Shown: positions 23,861 through 32,154 of the stretch, in pieces | Layout: the number at the start of each line of letters is the position of its first letter | Position numbering within the stretch: position 1 is the first letter of the stretch | Assembly (NCBI RefSeq): GCF_900290235.1 | Contig: NZ_OLMK01000006.1 | Coordinates: 44,643-108,642 of the forward strand | From: Streptomyces sp. MA5143a | GTDB taxonomy: Bacteria > Actinomycetota > Actinomycetes > Streptomycetales > Streptomycetaceae | DNA: 64,000 nt | Direction: 5' to 3' | The notes under the pieces: model-generated | The model's database searches: none | Seen by the model: only the letters and a program-made list of their open reading frames with translations | Told to the model about the DNA's origin: nothing | Translations under genes and position numbers: made by a program

Positions 23861-24904
23861 ATGGATCCCCAGACCTCGTCCGACCAGGCACTCCGCGCGA
23901 GCGAACAGCGCAGGCTCCGGCTGCAGGTGCTCGGCCTCAACAGCGTGGAAGCGGAAGCCACCTTCGACCGGGTGGCCCGGCTCGCCGCGAGCTTCACCCG
24001 CTCGCCCCTGGCCATGGTGAACTTCATCAACGACGAGCGGCAGATGTTCCGCGGCATGTACATCCCGCCCTCGTCCCCCGGTGAGAAGGTCGGCCCGGAC
24101 AGCCCGGCCGTCCCCTTCGACCTGAGCGAACTGTCCCGTGAGGCGCCCGGCGACTACGGCTTCTGCCCCCATGTGGTCGCCCAGGGGTCCCAGCTCGCCC
24201 TGGACGACGTCTTCGACTACCCCAGGTTCAAGGGCAACCCCCTCGTCAACGACCTGGGCGTCCGCTCGTACCTCGGCACCCCCCTGCGCGACAACACCGG
24301 CATGATCCTCGGCACCCTCTGCGTCGCCGACTTCGAGCCCCGCCAGTGGGACCGTCGGATACGCGAGGCCATGCAGGAGCTCTCCGAGACCCTGCTCGCC
24401 GACTTCAAGCTGCGCGACAGCCTGCTCGCCCAGCAGCAGGAGCTGTTCGCGGTGTTCGACGGTGCCCCCTTCCCCATCATGCTCACCGAGGGGCCCAGCC
24501 ACCTGCTGCGCTACGCCAACGGCAGGCAGGGCCAGGCCTTCGGCATGGTCCCGCAGTTCAGTCCGGGCCGGCTCGCCCTGCCGCACCTGGACGCCGTCGG
24601 CGTCTTCAGCGCCATGGACGACGCCTTCCACAGCGGCCGCGCGGTCACCCTCTCCCGCGCGCGTCTCGGCACGTACGACTACCCGCAGCCCCAGGAGTTC
24701 GACTTCCTGTGCACCCCCGTGCGCACCTCGCCCGGCGCGCCCATCAGCGGTGTGCTGACGGTCGCCATGAACGTGACCGGGCAGGCCTTCGCCGGTCCCG
24801 AGCAGCAGGGCTTCGCCGGTCCCGAGCAGCAGGCCTTCGCCGCCAACGTGCAGGAGCGCTTCGAGCAGCTCGGCGCGGGCGCGTTCCCGGGACAGCGGCC
24901 GTAG
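23861..24904 (+). CDS. GAF-domain sensor protein with PAS-like C-terminal domain
   Basis: 347 aa from the ATG at 23861; no clear Shine-Dalgarno, and in-frame GTG codons at 23783 and 23825 are alternatives. A helical lead (LNSVEAEATFDRVARLAASF) enters a GAF domain: PLAMVNFINDERQMFRG, DYGFCPHVVAQGSQL and VRSYLGTPLRDNTGMILGTL, a match to the GAF2-type signalling proteins. Residues about 190-300 look PAS-like (AVFDGAPFPIMLTEGPSHLL). There is no kinase, cyclase or phosphatase domain, so it must pass the signal to a partner. It is divergent from the cryptic KS-ACP/A-domain locus and could sense a small molecule for it. Confidence 0.75.
   Translation: MDPQTSSDQALRASEQRRLRLQVLGLNSVEAEATFDRVARLAASFTRSPLAMVNFINDERQMFRGMYIPPSSPGEKVGPDSPAVPFDLSELSREAPGDYGFCPHVVAQGSQLALDDVFDYPRFKGNPLVNDLGVRSYLGTPLRDNTGMILGTLCVADFEPRQWDRRIREAMQELSETLLADFKLRDSLLAQQQELFAVFDGAPFPIMLTEGPSHLLRYANGRQGQAFGMVPQFSPGRLALPHLDAVGVFSAMDDAFHSGRAVTLSRARLGTYDYPQPQEFDFLCTPVRTSPGAPISGVLTVAMNVTGQAFAGPEQQGFAGPEQQAFAANVQERFEQLGAGAFPGQRP
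24784..24831. repeat. 24-bp in-frame tandem repeat in the GAF gene
   Basis: Two near-identical 24-nt units encode AFAGPEQQ-type octapeptides, and a third partial unit follows. They lie at the disordered C-terminus. Confidence 0.7.
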
Positions 24905-25264
24905 GCGGTGTTGTGAAAGTCCCGCACAGCACCCGCGGCGCCCGGCACGCACCCTCGCCGCACCGGCAGGCGACGGGCCGGGCTCCGCTCGGTGGCCGGA
25001 TCCCCGTCGACGGACCGGGCGCATGGTGAGACGTACCTCACATGGCCCGGTCCGGTCATCGGCGAAGAAATCCGGAAGCTGTATGGGCCACATACGGGCA
25101 ATCTCGGCCAAGTTCCGCAACCCCGGAATCCGGACATCTGACGGGAGACGTCCGGCATCTCGCACATTCCGTGTCCGTGCCGTGTGGCTTGTGAGCGACC
25201 TGTCACCGGACGGTCCGAGGACCTCCAGAAGGCCGCTCGCCGGGCCGCCTCCACCGCCGCACGG
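24905..25264. other. Gene-free convergent gap
   Basis: 360 bp between the GAF gene and the AraC gene, which converge. A weak GTATG/CATAC hairpin lies around 25082-25096. I see no gene and no strong terminator. Confidence 0.5.
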
Positions 25265-26221
25265 TCAGCGCGGGCTCTGCCGCATCTCCCGCGGGCTCAC
25301 CCCGTAGCGCCGCCGGAAGGCCGTGCTGAGAGCGCTCGCGGAGGAGAAACCGGCGGAATAGGCCAGGTCCGTGATCGACTGGTGCTCGCACTCCGCGCAC
25401 AGCAACCGGTCCCGCACCAGCCGCAGCCGCTCCTCGCGGATCAGCTCACGGGGCGTGGTCCCCGCCTGCTGCAACGCGAGCTGTATCTGCCGCAGCGACC
25501 AGCCGAGGGCACGCGCCACCGTCGTCCCCGTGAGCCCCGGGTCGGCCACGTGGTCGCGCACATAGCGGCGCACCATCGCCTCCACCTCACCCAACTGCCC
25601 CGGCACATCGGGGCGGTCGTCCCCGGCGGCCAGCATGCACACCAGCTCCACCACCCGGTCGGAGACGGCGTCGAACTCGGGGTCCGTCAGATGCTCCCGC
25701 TCCTCGTGCAGAGCGGTCAGCATCCCGCCCACGATCCGCCCCAGCCCCCGGGTCAGGTCCAGCCCGGCCGACACCGGCGACCGGCAGCCCAGCCGGCCGT
25801 TCACCTCACGGGCGGGAACGGTGAGGATGAACGCGTCGACGGCGTCGCTCTGGAGACACTGGAACGGCGAAGCGAAGGAGACCAGCGCCCCGGTGCCCGG
25901 CGTCAGCCGCGCCTCCTCGCCGTCCTGCCGCAGCACGATCTCCCCGCCCAGCGGCAGCAGCAGCCGGTAGTCCTCGTCCGGGTCCTGCCGCACCTGGTGC
26001 GGGGTCCGGCTGTACTCGATCCGGTCCGAGCGGTACTTGACCAGTTGATACGTGTCGGTGCGCTGCCGGACCGTCCGCCCGCGGAAGTTCTCCGCGCGGG
26101 CGTATCTGAAACCCATCCGGGAGTGGTACGTGCCGATGTGCTCGGTCCAGAAGTCGGCCCGCTCCCGCGGCTCCAACTCCTCGGTGTTCAGCGCGTCGAC
26201 GGCATAGCTTCCCGCGGGCAA
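25265..26221 (-). CDS. AraC-family regulator with AraC-binding-like N-terminal domain
   Basis: 318 aa from a TTG at 26221; GGGAGGA lies 7 nt before it, whereas the GTG two codons upstream is only 1 nt from that site. The N-terminal half (ERADFWTEHIGTYHSRMGFR, then a cupin-like beta domain with LLPLGGEIVLRQDG) matches the AraC_binding_2 type. The C-terminal half has two HTH motifs, TVARALGWSLRQIQLALQQA and ITDLAYSAGFSSASALSTAF, ending in the FRRRYGVSPREMR signature. It is divergent from conservon 2 and may control it or itself; this is positional inference only. Confidence 0.9.
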   Translation of the reverse strand: MPAGSYAVDALNTEELEPRERADFWTEHIGTYHSRMGFRYARAENFRGRTVRQRTDTYQLVKYRSDRIEYSRTPHQVRQDPDEDYRLLLPLGGEIVLRQDGEEARLTPGTGALVSFASPFQCLQSDAVDAFILTVPAREVNGRLGCRSPVSAGLDLTRGLGRIVGGMLTALHEEREHLTDPEFDAVSDRVVELVCMLAAGDDRPDVPGQLGEVEAMVRRYVRDHVADPGLTGTTVARALGWSLRQIQLALQQAGTTPRELIREERLRLVRDRLLCAECEHQSITDLAYSAGFSSASALSTAFRRRYGVSPREMRQSPR

Positions 26222-26447
26222 CGCCACTCCTCCCGTTCATCGATCCCGACGGCTTCCTTGCGATCTCATACGATTCCTGACCGCGAAAGCTTCAACTGGT
26301 GCATGATCAAAGACGATTCGGAGTCCGATCGGGCCGTGGACGCACCCTAACGCGGCAAGCGATTGCCGTGCCGTGCGGTCGGTCGATCATGCGGAAGGGA
26401 AGGTCACAGGCCCCTTCACACCCCTTGCGCCACTCGTGCGCCCTGTG

Positions 26448-26499
26448 ACAACTTCCCTGCGCGCCACGGGAAGACACGCCGGGGCCGCATCACTAACGT
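26448..26499 (+). promoter_or_regulatory. Candidate conservon 2 promoter with 16-bp shared element and CTTCCC/GGGAAG dyad
   Basis: ACAACTTCCCTGCGCG (26448-26463) is found again, identical, at 32266-32281. Here CTTCCC (26452-26457) and GGGAAG (26468-26473) form a 6-bp dyad with a 10-nt spacer. A -10-like TAACGT (26494-26499) begins 46 nt after the element starts; in the other copy a TAGGAT begins at the same distance. A promoter with an upstream factor site is the simplest reading. The conservon ATG is 83 bp after the -10-like hexamer. Confidence 0.5.
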
Positions 26500-26527
26500 C
26501 GGGCGCTCCGTCAACCCGCGTTCACCG

Positions 26528-26563
26528 TCCGGGACCTGAGGACGTTCCGGGACTTGAGGACGT
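26528..26563. repeat. 18-bp tandem duplication in the conservon 2 leader
   Basis: TCCGGGACCTGAGGACGT (26528-26545) and a copy with one mismatch (26546-26563), ending 18 nt before the ATG of the kinase gene. Its GAGGAC and AAGGAC segments may present or vary the ribosome binding site. Confidence 0.65.
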
Positions 26564-26581
26564 AAGGACTCGTGGACTTTC

Positions 26582-27898
26582 ATGACCGATCAGATACCCC
26601 AGGCGGTGACCTGGGGCCTGGCCGCGGCCCTGCTCGCCACCGCCGTGCTCCTGCTGCGCCAGCACGGGATCACCGCGCGGCAGCGCAGACGGAACGCCGA
26701 CCTGGTCCGCGAGGTCCGGGCGCGTGAGGAGGAGCTGCGCCATCTGGTCTCGGTCCGGCTGCCCGCGCTCGCCGACCACCCCGGCCAGGACGTCCCCGGC
26801 ATCGGACCGCGCGACGCCCGGATCGCCGCCACCGAGTACGGCAAACACCTGGAGCGGGTCCTCGCCCTGTTCTCCGTCGCCGTCGACCACGCCCGCTCCC
26901 GCGCCGACCGCTCCGCCAAGGCCGCCCTCCAGGCGTCGATGCGCTCCCTCCAGGCCCTCGCCAACGAGCAGCAGATCTCCATCGCCGAGATGCAGGACCG
27001 GCACGACGACCCCGACGTCCTGCGCGATCTGCTGGAGGTCGACCACACCAACGCCCAGTTCGGCCGCCGCGCCCAGGCCATCGCCGTCCTGTGCGGATCC
27101 TGGCCGGGCCGCCAGCGCGCCACCTCCCCGCTGATCGACGTCGTCCGCGGCGCCACCTCCCGCATTCGCGACTACCGGCGGATCCGGGTCAACGGCCAGG
27201 TCGACATCGCGGTCGAGAGCCGCGCCGTGGAACCCGTCGTCCTCGCCCTCGCCGAACTGCTCGACAACGCCGCCCGCCACTCGCAGCCCGACACCACCGT
27301 CGAGGTCACCGTGCAGACCGTGCACAACGGCGCCTGCGTCATCGTCGACGACGCCGGCGTCGGCATGGACGCCCAGGCCGTCGAGAGCGCCGGCCGGCTG
27401 CTCGACGGAGCCCGGGCCGTGGACGTCACCCGCCTCGGCGACCCGCCCCGGTTCGGCTTCGCCGTCATCGGGGTGCTCGCCCGGCGCTACGGGTTCAGCG
27501 TCTCCGTGGACACCCGCTCCCCCTACGGCGGCGTCCGCGCCGTGGCACTCCTGCCGGCCGCGCTGCTCACCCACCTGGAGCCCGCCGCCCCCGAGGCCCC
27601 GGCCCGCCCGGCGCCCGCCCCTGAGGACGCCCCCCGCCCGGCGGTCACCGAGGGCACCACCGAGGGCGGCCTCCCCAAACGCCGCCGCCGTACCCCCAGA
27701 CGGCACGTGGTCCCCGAGCCGGAGTTCTTCGACACCGAGGAGCCGCCCGGCCGGTCACCCGAGGAGAACGCCCGCATCATGGGCGCCTTCGCCCGCGGCA
27801 CCCGCTTCGGCCGGGCCGCCGGGCGCATCCTCGACGACGACATCCTCGCCCCCGAGCCCTCCACCCCCCACGACAACGAAGGGACCCCCCGCGCATGA
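26582..27898 (+). CDS. cvnA: Conservon 2 histidine-kinase-like ATPase, short form (CvnA)
   Basis: 438 aa. A single N-terminal membrane helix (about 8-25) is followed directly by a basic coiled segment; there is no extracellular sensor domain, unlike conservon 1. The dimerisation-like segment contains LLEVDHTNAQFGRRAQAIAV. The GHKL ATPase has LAELLDNAARHSQPDTTVEV (N-box), VDDAGVGMDAQ (G1) and a late RFGFAVIGVLARRYG. The last 100 residues are Pro/Ala-rich. Its stop overlaps the roadblock ATG (ATGA). It probably takes its signal in the cytoplasm or through a partner membrane protein. Confidence 0.9.
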   Translation: MTDQIPQAVTWGLAAALLATAVLLLRQHGITARQRRRNADLVREVRAREEELRHLVSVRLPALADHPGQDVPGIGPRDARIAATEYGKHLERVLALFSVAVDHARSRADRSAKAALQASMRSLQALANEQQISIAEMQDRHDDPDVLRDLLEVDHTNAQFGRRAQAIAVLCGSWPGRQRATSPLIDVVRGATSRIRDYRRIRVNGQVDIAVESRAVEPVVLALAELLDNAARHSQPDTTVEVTVQTVHNGACVIVDDAGVGMDAQAVESAGRLLDGARAVDVTRLGDPPRFGFAVIGVLARRYGFSVSVDTRSPYGGVRAVALLPAALLTHLEPAAPEAPARPAPAPEDAPRPAVTEGTTEGGLPKRRRRTPRRHVVPEPEFFDTEEPPGRSPEENARIMGAFARGTRFGRAAGRILDDDILAPEPSTPHDNEGTPRA

Positions 27899-28308
27899 GC
27901 GAGCCCATGACCAACGAGCTGGGCTGGATGCTCGACGACGTGCTGAAGGTGCCCGAGGCACGGAACGCGATCCTGCTCTCCGCCGACGGCATGCTCCGCG
28001 CCCACTCCGCCGGCATCGAACGCGACGACGCCGAACGCCTCGCCGCCGGCCTCTCCGGCCTCCAGTCGATCAGCCGCAGCACCGCCGAGTTCTGCGGCCC
28101 GTCCACCAGCCCCTGGCGGCAGACCCTGATCGAGTTCGGGCACGGCTACGTCTTCCTCGTCGCGGCAGGCGAGGGCGCCTACCTCGCCGTCTCCACCGGC
28201 GTCGAGGTGGACATGGAGGCCGTCACCTACCGCATGCACAAACTCGTCGACCGGCTCGGCAAGGAGCTGTCCACCCCGGCCAGGCCGGCCACGGGCAGCC
28301 GGACATGA
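27895..28308 (+). CDS. cvnB: Conservon 2 roadblock/LC7 protein (CvnB)
   Basis: 137 aa with the roadblock fold: LGWMLDDVLKVPEARNAILL, LSADGMLRAHSAGIERDDAE and a hydrophobic GYVFLVAAGEGAYLAVST strand pair. It starts in a 4-nt overlap with the kinase gene and ends in a 4-nt overlap with the DUF742 gene, so the operon is tightly coupled. Confidence 0.92.
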   Translation: MSEPMTNELGWMLDDVLKVPEARNAILLSADGMLRAHSAGIERDDAERLAAGLSGLQSISRSTAEFCGPSTSPWRQTLIEFGHGYVFLVAAGEGAYLAVSTGVEVDMEAVTYRMHKLVDRLGKELSTPARPATGSRT

Positions 28309-28703
28309 CGCCCCGCCCCCGGCCCGGCGGGCGCCTGGTGCGGTCGTACGTCGTCACCGACGGCCGCGCCCGCCCCACCCGCAACACCCTGGACCTGATC
28401 ACCCTGCTGACCGCCGCCGACGACCTGCCGCCGACCGGGCTGACCCCGGAGAAGCGCCGGGTGACGGAGCTGTGCCGGCACGGCGCGCTCTCCCTGGGCG
28501 AGGTCGCCGGGCACCTCGCGCTTCCGGTCAGCGTCACCAAGGTGCTGGTCGCCGACCTCATGGACAGCGGCCACATCGTCACCCGCACACCGTCCCCCGG
28601 GTTCCGCAACCCCTTCGAGCAGGGGGAACGCCCCTCGGCCGTCCGGCGGTTCGACGCCGGCATCCTCCAGGAGGTCATCGATGGGCTTCGCGCCCGCCTC
28701 TGA
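28305..28703 (+). CDS. cvnC: Conservon 2 DUF742 protein (CvnC)
   Basis: 132 aa: GRLVRSYVVTDGRARPTRNT at the N-terminus, LDLITLLTAADD, the helical LSLGEVAGHLALPVSVTKVL core and a C-terminal LQEVIDGLRARL helix. It overlaps the GTPase gene by 23 nt. Confidence 0.92.
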   Translation: MTPRPRPGGRLVRSYVVTDGRARPTRNTLDLITLLTAADDLPPTGLTPEKRRVTELCRHGALSLGEVAGHLALPVSVTKVLVADLMDSGHIVTRTPSPGFRNPFEQGERPSAVRRFDAGILQEVIDGLRARL

Positions 28704-29283
28704 CGACGTGTATCTGCGGCCGACGGTGCGGCGCGCGCTCAAGGTGCTCGTGGTCGGGCACTTCGCGGTCGGCAAGACCACGTTCGTCGGCACGCTCTCC
28801 GAGATACGGCCGCTGCGCACCGAGGAGGTCCTGACGCAGGCCGGCGCCCTCGTCGACGATCTCGCCGGCACCCGCGACAAGACCACCACCACGGTCGCGC
28901 TGGACTTCGGCCGTCTCACCCTCAACCCGTCCCTGGTCCTCTACCTGTTCGGCACTCCGGGACAGCGGCGCTTCACCCGGCTCTGGGAGGACATGACGAG
29001 CGGCGCCCTCGGCGCGCTGGTCCTCGCCGACACCCGACGGCTGTCCGACTCCTTCGAGGTGATGGGCACCCTGGAGGACCTGGGCCTGCCGTACGCCGTC
29101 GCCGTCAACGACTTCGACGGCGCCCCGGTGCACGACCTGGCCGAGGTGCGCGAGGCCCTCGACCTGCTGCCCGAGACCCCGCTCGTCCGCTGCGACGCCC
29201 GCGATCCGGACTCCTCCACCCGGGCGCTGATCGCGCTCGCCGCGTACCTGCTGAGCCGCGACGCCGAACTGGAGCACGCGTGA
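28681..29283 (+). CDS. cvnD: Conservon 2 small GTPase (CvnD)
   Basis: 200 aa. P-loop VGHFAVGKTTFVG is at about residue 24, TTTVALDFGRL at 71, and G3 LFGTPGQRRF at 92; LVLADTRRL and VAVNDFDGAPV follow. It ends in a GTGA overlap with the P450 gene, making the cytochrome an integral part of the operon. Confidence 0.93.
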   Translation: MGFAPASDDVYLRPTVRRALKVLVVGHFAVGKTTFVGTLSEIRPLRTEEVLTQAGALVDDLAGTRDKTTTTVALDFGRLTLNPSLVLYLFGTPGQRRFTRLWEDMTSGALGALVLADTRRLSDSFEVMGTLEDLGLPYAVAVNDFDGAPVHDLAEVREALDLLPETPLVRCDARDPDSSTRALIALAAYLLSRDAELEHA

Positions 29284-30635
29284 CCCCCGAGACGCCGCCC
29301 GGCCCGCCCCCGGGCTGCCCGGCCCACGAGCCCCTCTACGGCCCCGACTTCGCCGCCGACCCGGCCGCCGCCTACCGGCGGCTGCGCGCACACGGCCCCA
29401 CCGCACCCGTCGAACTCGCCCCCGGGGTCCGGGCCACCCTCGTCACCTCGTACGACGCCGCCCTGCACGTGCTGCGCAGCACCGAGACCTTCTCCAAGGA
29501 CCCGCGCCGCTGGAACGACCTCGCCGACGGCACCGTCCCCATGGACAGCCCCGTCGTCCCGATGATGATGTACCGGCCCAACGCCCTGTTCACCGACGGC
29601 GAGGAGCACCGGCGGCTGCGGGGCGCCATCACCGACAGCCTCGCCCGTGTGGAGCCGCACACCCTGCGCGGTTACGTCGAGAGCAGCGCCGACACCCTCG
29701 TCGACCGGTTCGCGCCCACCGGAAAGGCCGATCTGCTGGGCGAGTACGCGCAGGTCATCCCCCTGCTCGTCTTCAACCACCTCTTCGGCTGCCCCGCCGA
29801 CCACGGGCTGAGGCTGGTCGAGGGCATGTCCGGGATCTTCGACGGGGTGGACGCCGAGCGGGCCGACGAACTGCTCACCACCACCCTGTTCGACCTGGTC
29901 CACCTCAAGCGGCGCACCCCCGGCCCCGATGTCACCTCCTGGCTGCTGGCGCACCCGGCGGCGCTCACCGACGAGGAGATGGTGCACAGCCTCGTCGTGC
30001 TCATGGGCGGCGGAACCGAGCCGCAGCAGAACCTGATCGCGGGCGCCCTGCGGCTGCTGCTCTCCGACGACCGCTTCGCGGGCGAGCTGTCCGGCGGCAG
30101 CCTGCCTGTCGAGGACGCGCTCGACGAAGTGCTGTGGACCGACCCGCCGATGGCCAACTACGCGGTGCACTACCCGGTCCGGGACGTCGTGTACGAGGGC
30201 GCGGCGCTGCGGGCCGGGGACCCCGTGGTGGTGTCGCTGGCCGCCGCGAACACGGATCCCGCGCTGACGGGGGACCGGCGGGCGGGCAACCGGGCCCATC
30301 TGGCGTGGAGCGCCGGCCCGCACAACTGTCCCGCGCAGAGCGAGGCCCGGCTGATCGCCTCGGTCGCGGTGGAGAAGCTCCTCGACCGCTTGCCGGACCT
30401 CGAACTCGCGGTGCGCGCGGATCAGTTGGAGTGGCGCCCGGGCCCGTTCCACCGGGCGCTCACGGCCCTGCCGGTCACGTTCCCGCCGACCCCGGCGGCG
30501 GTGCGGGCAGCGTCGGCGCGCGCCGTCCCGCCGATGCCGCCCGGCCCGCCTGCGGCGGGTGCGGCGACGGAGCGCGGGGGTGCGGGGCGGAGGAACGGGT
30601 GGGCGCGGTTGTTGTCCTGGTGGCGGGGGGAGTAG
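29280..30635 (+). CDS. cvnE: Conservon 2 cytochrome P450, CYP157-like, without the ExxR motif (CvnE)
   Basis: 451 aa. The heme-ligand loop is present but altered: HLAWSAGPHNCPAQ with Cys350. The K-helix reads LDEVLWTDPP, so the otherwise near-universal ExxR is E283-V-L-W286. The I-helix reads LMGGGTEPQQN (about 241-251), with Pro where a catalytic Thr is usual. Loss of ExxR has been described for the Streptomyces CYP157 family, whose members belong to conservons, and this protein fits that group. The last 50 residues are Pro/Ala-rich and end in a basic tail. Normal monooxygenation is doubtful; it may be a structural or redox-sensing part of the conservon complex. Confidence 0.88.
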   Translation: MTPETPPGPPPGCPAHEPLYGPDFAADPAAAYRRLRAHGPTAPVELAPGVRATLVTSYDAALHVLRSTETFSKDPRRWNDLADGTVPMDSPVVPMMMYRPNALFTDGEEHRRLRGAITDSLARVEPHTLRGYVESSADTLVDRFAPTGKADLLGEYAQVIPLLVFNHLFGCPADHGLRLVEGMSGIFDGVDAERADELLTTTLFDLVHLKRRTPGPDVTSWLLAHPAALTDEEMVHSLVVLMGGGTEPQQNLIAGALRLLLSDDRFAGELSGGSLPVEDALDEVLWTDPPMANYAVHYPVRDVVYEGAALRAGDPVVVSLAAANTDPALTGDRRAGNRAHLAWSAGPHNCPAQSEARLIASVAVEKLLDRLPDLELAVRADQLEWRPGPFHRALTALPVTFPPTPAAVRAASARAVPPMPPGPPAAGAATERGGAGRRNGWARLLSWWRGE

Positions 30636-30694
30636 GGGGCGCCTCATAGCTCGGGGGCGCGGGGTGCGTTGGCGTCTGCGGGTCCGTCGTGGCC

Positions 30695-30841
30695 GGTCGC
30701 GCAGTTCCCCGCGCCCCTGAAAAGCGCCCGGGGCTGCGCCCCGTGCTTTTCAGGCCGAAGGGTGGGCCGCAGGCCCACGCCTTCCGGGGGAGGGCGGGCC
30801 CGCAGGCCCGTCCCTCCAGGGGCGCGGGGAACTGCGCGACC
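30695..30841. repeat. Large compound inverted repeat between the two P450 genes
   Basis: The outer arms are 24-bp perfect inverted copies (30695-30718 and 30818-30841) containing GCGCAGTTCCCCGCGCCCCT. Nested inside are GAAAAGC/GCTTTTC with GGGGC/GCCCC (30719-30751) and two further GC-rich hairpins. It sits between convergent stops and may act as a bidirectional terminator. The same arm sequence occurs at 32723-32742 and, as a variant pair, at 49058-49212, so it is a dispersed Streptomyces intergenic repeat. Confidence 0.8.
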
Positions 30842-30906
30842 AGCCCCCACTCACCCTCAGCCGCCCACGCACCCCCCACCCCGCACCTACGAACCGCGCC
30901 CGGCCC

Positions 30907-32154
30907 TCACCCAGCCCGTACAGGCAACCGCCGATGCCCGTTGGAGATGAACGACTCCACGTACCCCAACGCGTCCCCCTCCGCCCCCAACCGCAGCGCC
31001 GGGAACCTCTCGAACAGCGCCGGCAGCGCGATGCGGGCCTCCATCCGCCCCAGCGGAGCGCCCACGCAGAAGTGCACCCCGTGCCCGAACGCGAGGTGCT
31101 CCTTGTCGACGCGGGTGACGTCGAAGACGCCCGCGTCCTTCCCGTGCCGTTCGGGATCGCGCCCGGCGGCGGCGTACGCCGCGAGGATCGCCTCGCCCTT
31201 GCCGATCACCACCCCCTGCGGCCCGCCGAACGCGGCGAGGTCCAGGTCCTCCACCGCGTACCGCAGCGGCAGGCTCGCCACCGGCGCCTCGTACCGCAGG
31301 GTCTCCTCCACCACGTCGTCCCAGGTCGCCCGGCCCTCACGGACGTGCGCGAGCTGCTCGGGGTGGGTGAGCAGGGAGTGCACGGCCTGGTCGAGGAGGT
31401 TCACCGTGGTCTCGTGACCGGCGCTGATCATCAGCACCAGCGTGTCCAGGAGTTCCTGCTCGCTGAGCCGCGCGTCGTCCTCGTCGCGGGCCGCGATCAG
31501 CCCGGTGGTCAGGTCGTCGCCGGGCGTGGCCCGCTTCGCGGCGACGAGTTCGCCGAGGACGCCGTAGAGCCGTTCGTAGGCCGCGGTCATCTCACCGGGG
31601 TCGGCGGACGTGTCGAAGAGGCGGTCCACCAACTCCCGCAGTTCCGGCGCCCGCTCCTCGGGCAGCCCGAACAGCTCGCTGATCACCCGGATCGGCAGGG
31701 GGTAGCAGAACTCCTCCCGCAGGTCGACGCTTCCGCCGCCGCGCAGCCCGTCCTCGACGTGGTCGAGCAGTTCCTCGGTGATCCTCTCGATGCGGGGCCG
31801 CATCGCGGACGTCCGGCGCGCGGTGAACGCCTTGGCGACCAGGGTCCGCAGCCGCTTGTGGTCGCCGCCGTACGCGGTGAACATGTTCTGCACGGCGACC
31901 CAGGTGAACAGCGGCCACTCCGGGGTGATCTCACCGGCCGCGAACCGCGGCCAGTGGCGCCGCGCGTCCTTCGACACACGGGGGTCGGTGAGCAGCCGCT
32001 TGAGCAGTTCGGGGCTGCTGACCGCCCACGCCTCGACGGCGGGCGGCCCGGGGAGCACCACACGGGTCGCCGGACCGTGCGCGCGGATCCGGTCGGCCTC
32101 GCCGTGGACGTCACGGCCGGACGCGTCAATGACTAACGGGCTGGGGTTGCCCAT
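30907..32154 (-). CDS. Cytochrome P450, CYP154-like
   Basis: 415 aa with GGAGGG six nt before the ATG. All P450 hallmarks are intact: I-helix LMISAGHETTVNLL (about 241-254), K-helix VVEETLRYEAPV with E284xxR287, and heme loop LAFGHGVHFCVGAPLGR with Cys363. The N-terminal RIRAHGPATRVVLPG and LTDPRVSKDARRHWPRFAAG segments are typical of CYP154 enzymes. CYP154 and CYP157 genes are known neighbours in Streptomyces conservons; here this one is on the opposite strand, tail-to-tail with the ExxR-less P450. No ferredoxin gene is adjacent. Confidence 0.92.
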   Translation of the reverse strand: MGNPSPLVIDASGRDVHGEADRIRAHGPATRVVLPGPPAVEAWAVSSPELLKRLLTDPRVSKDARRHWPRFAAGEITPEWPLFTWVAVQNMFTAYGGDHKRLRTLVAKAFTARRTSAMRPRIERITEELLDHVEDGLRGGGSVDLREEFCYPLPIRVISELFGLPEERAPELRELVDRLFDTSADPGEMTAAYERLYGVLGELVAAKRATPGDDLTTGLIAARDEDDARLSEQELLDTLVLMISAGHETTVNLLDQAVHSLLTHPEQLAHVREGRATWDDVVEETLRYEAPVASLPLRYAVEDLDLAAFGGPQGVVIGKGEAILAAYAAAGRDPERHGKDAGVFDVTRVDKEHLAFGHGVHFCVGAPLGRMEARIALPALFERFPALRLGAEGDALGYVESFISNGHRRLPVRAG

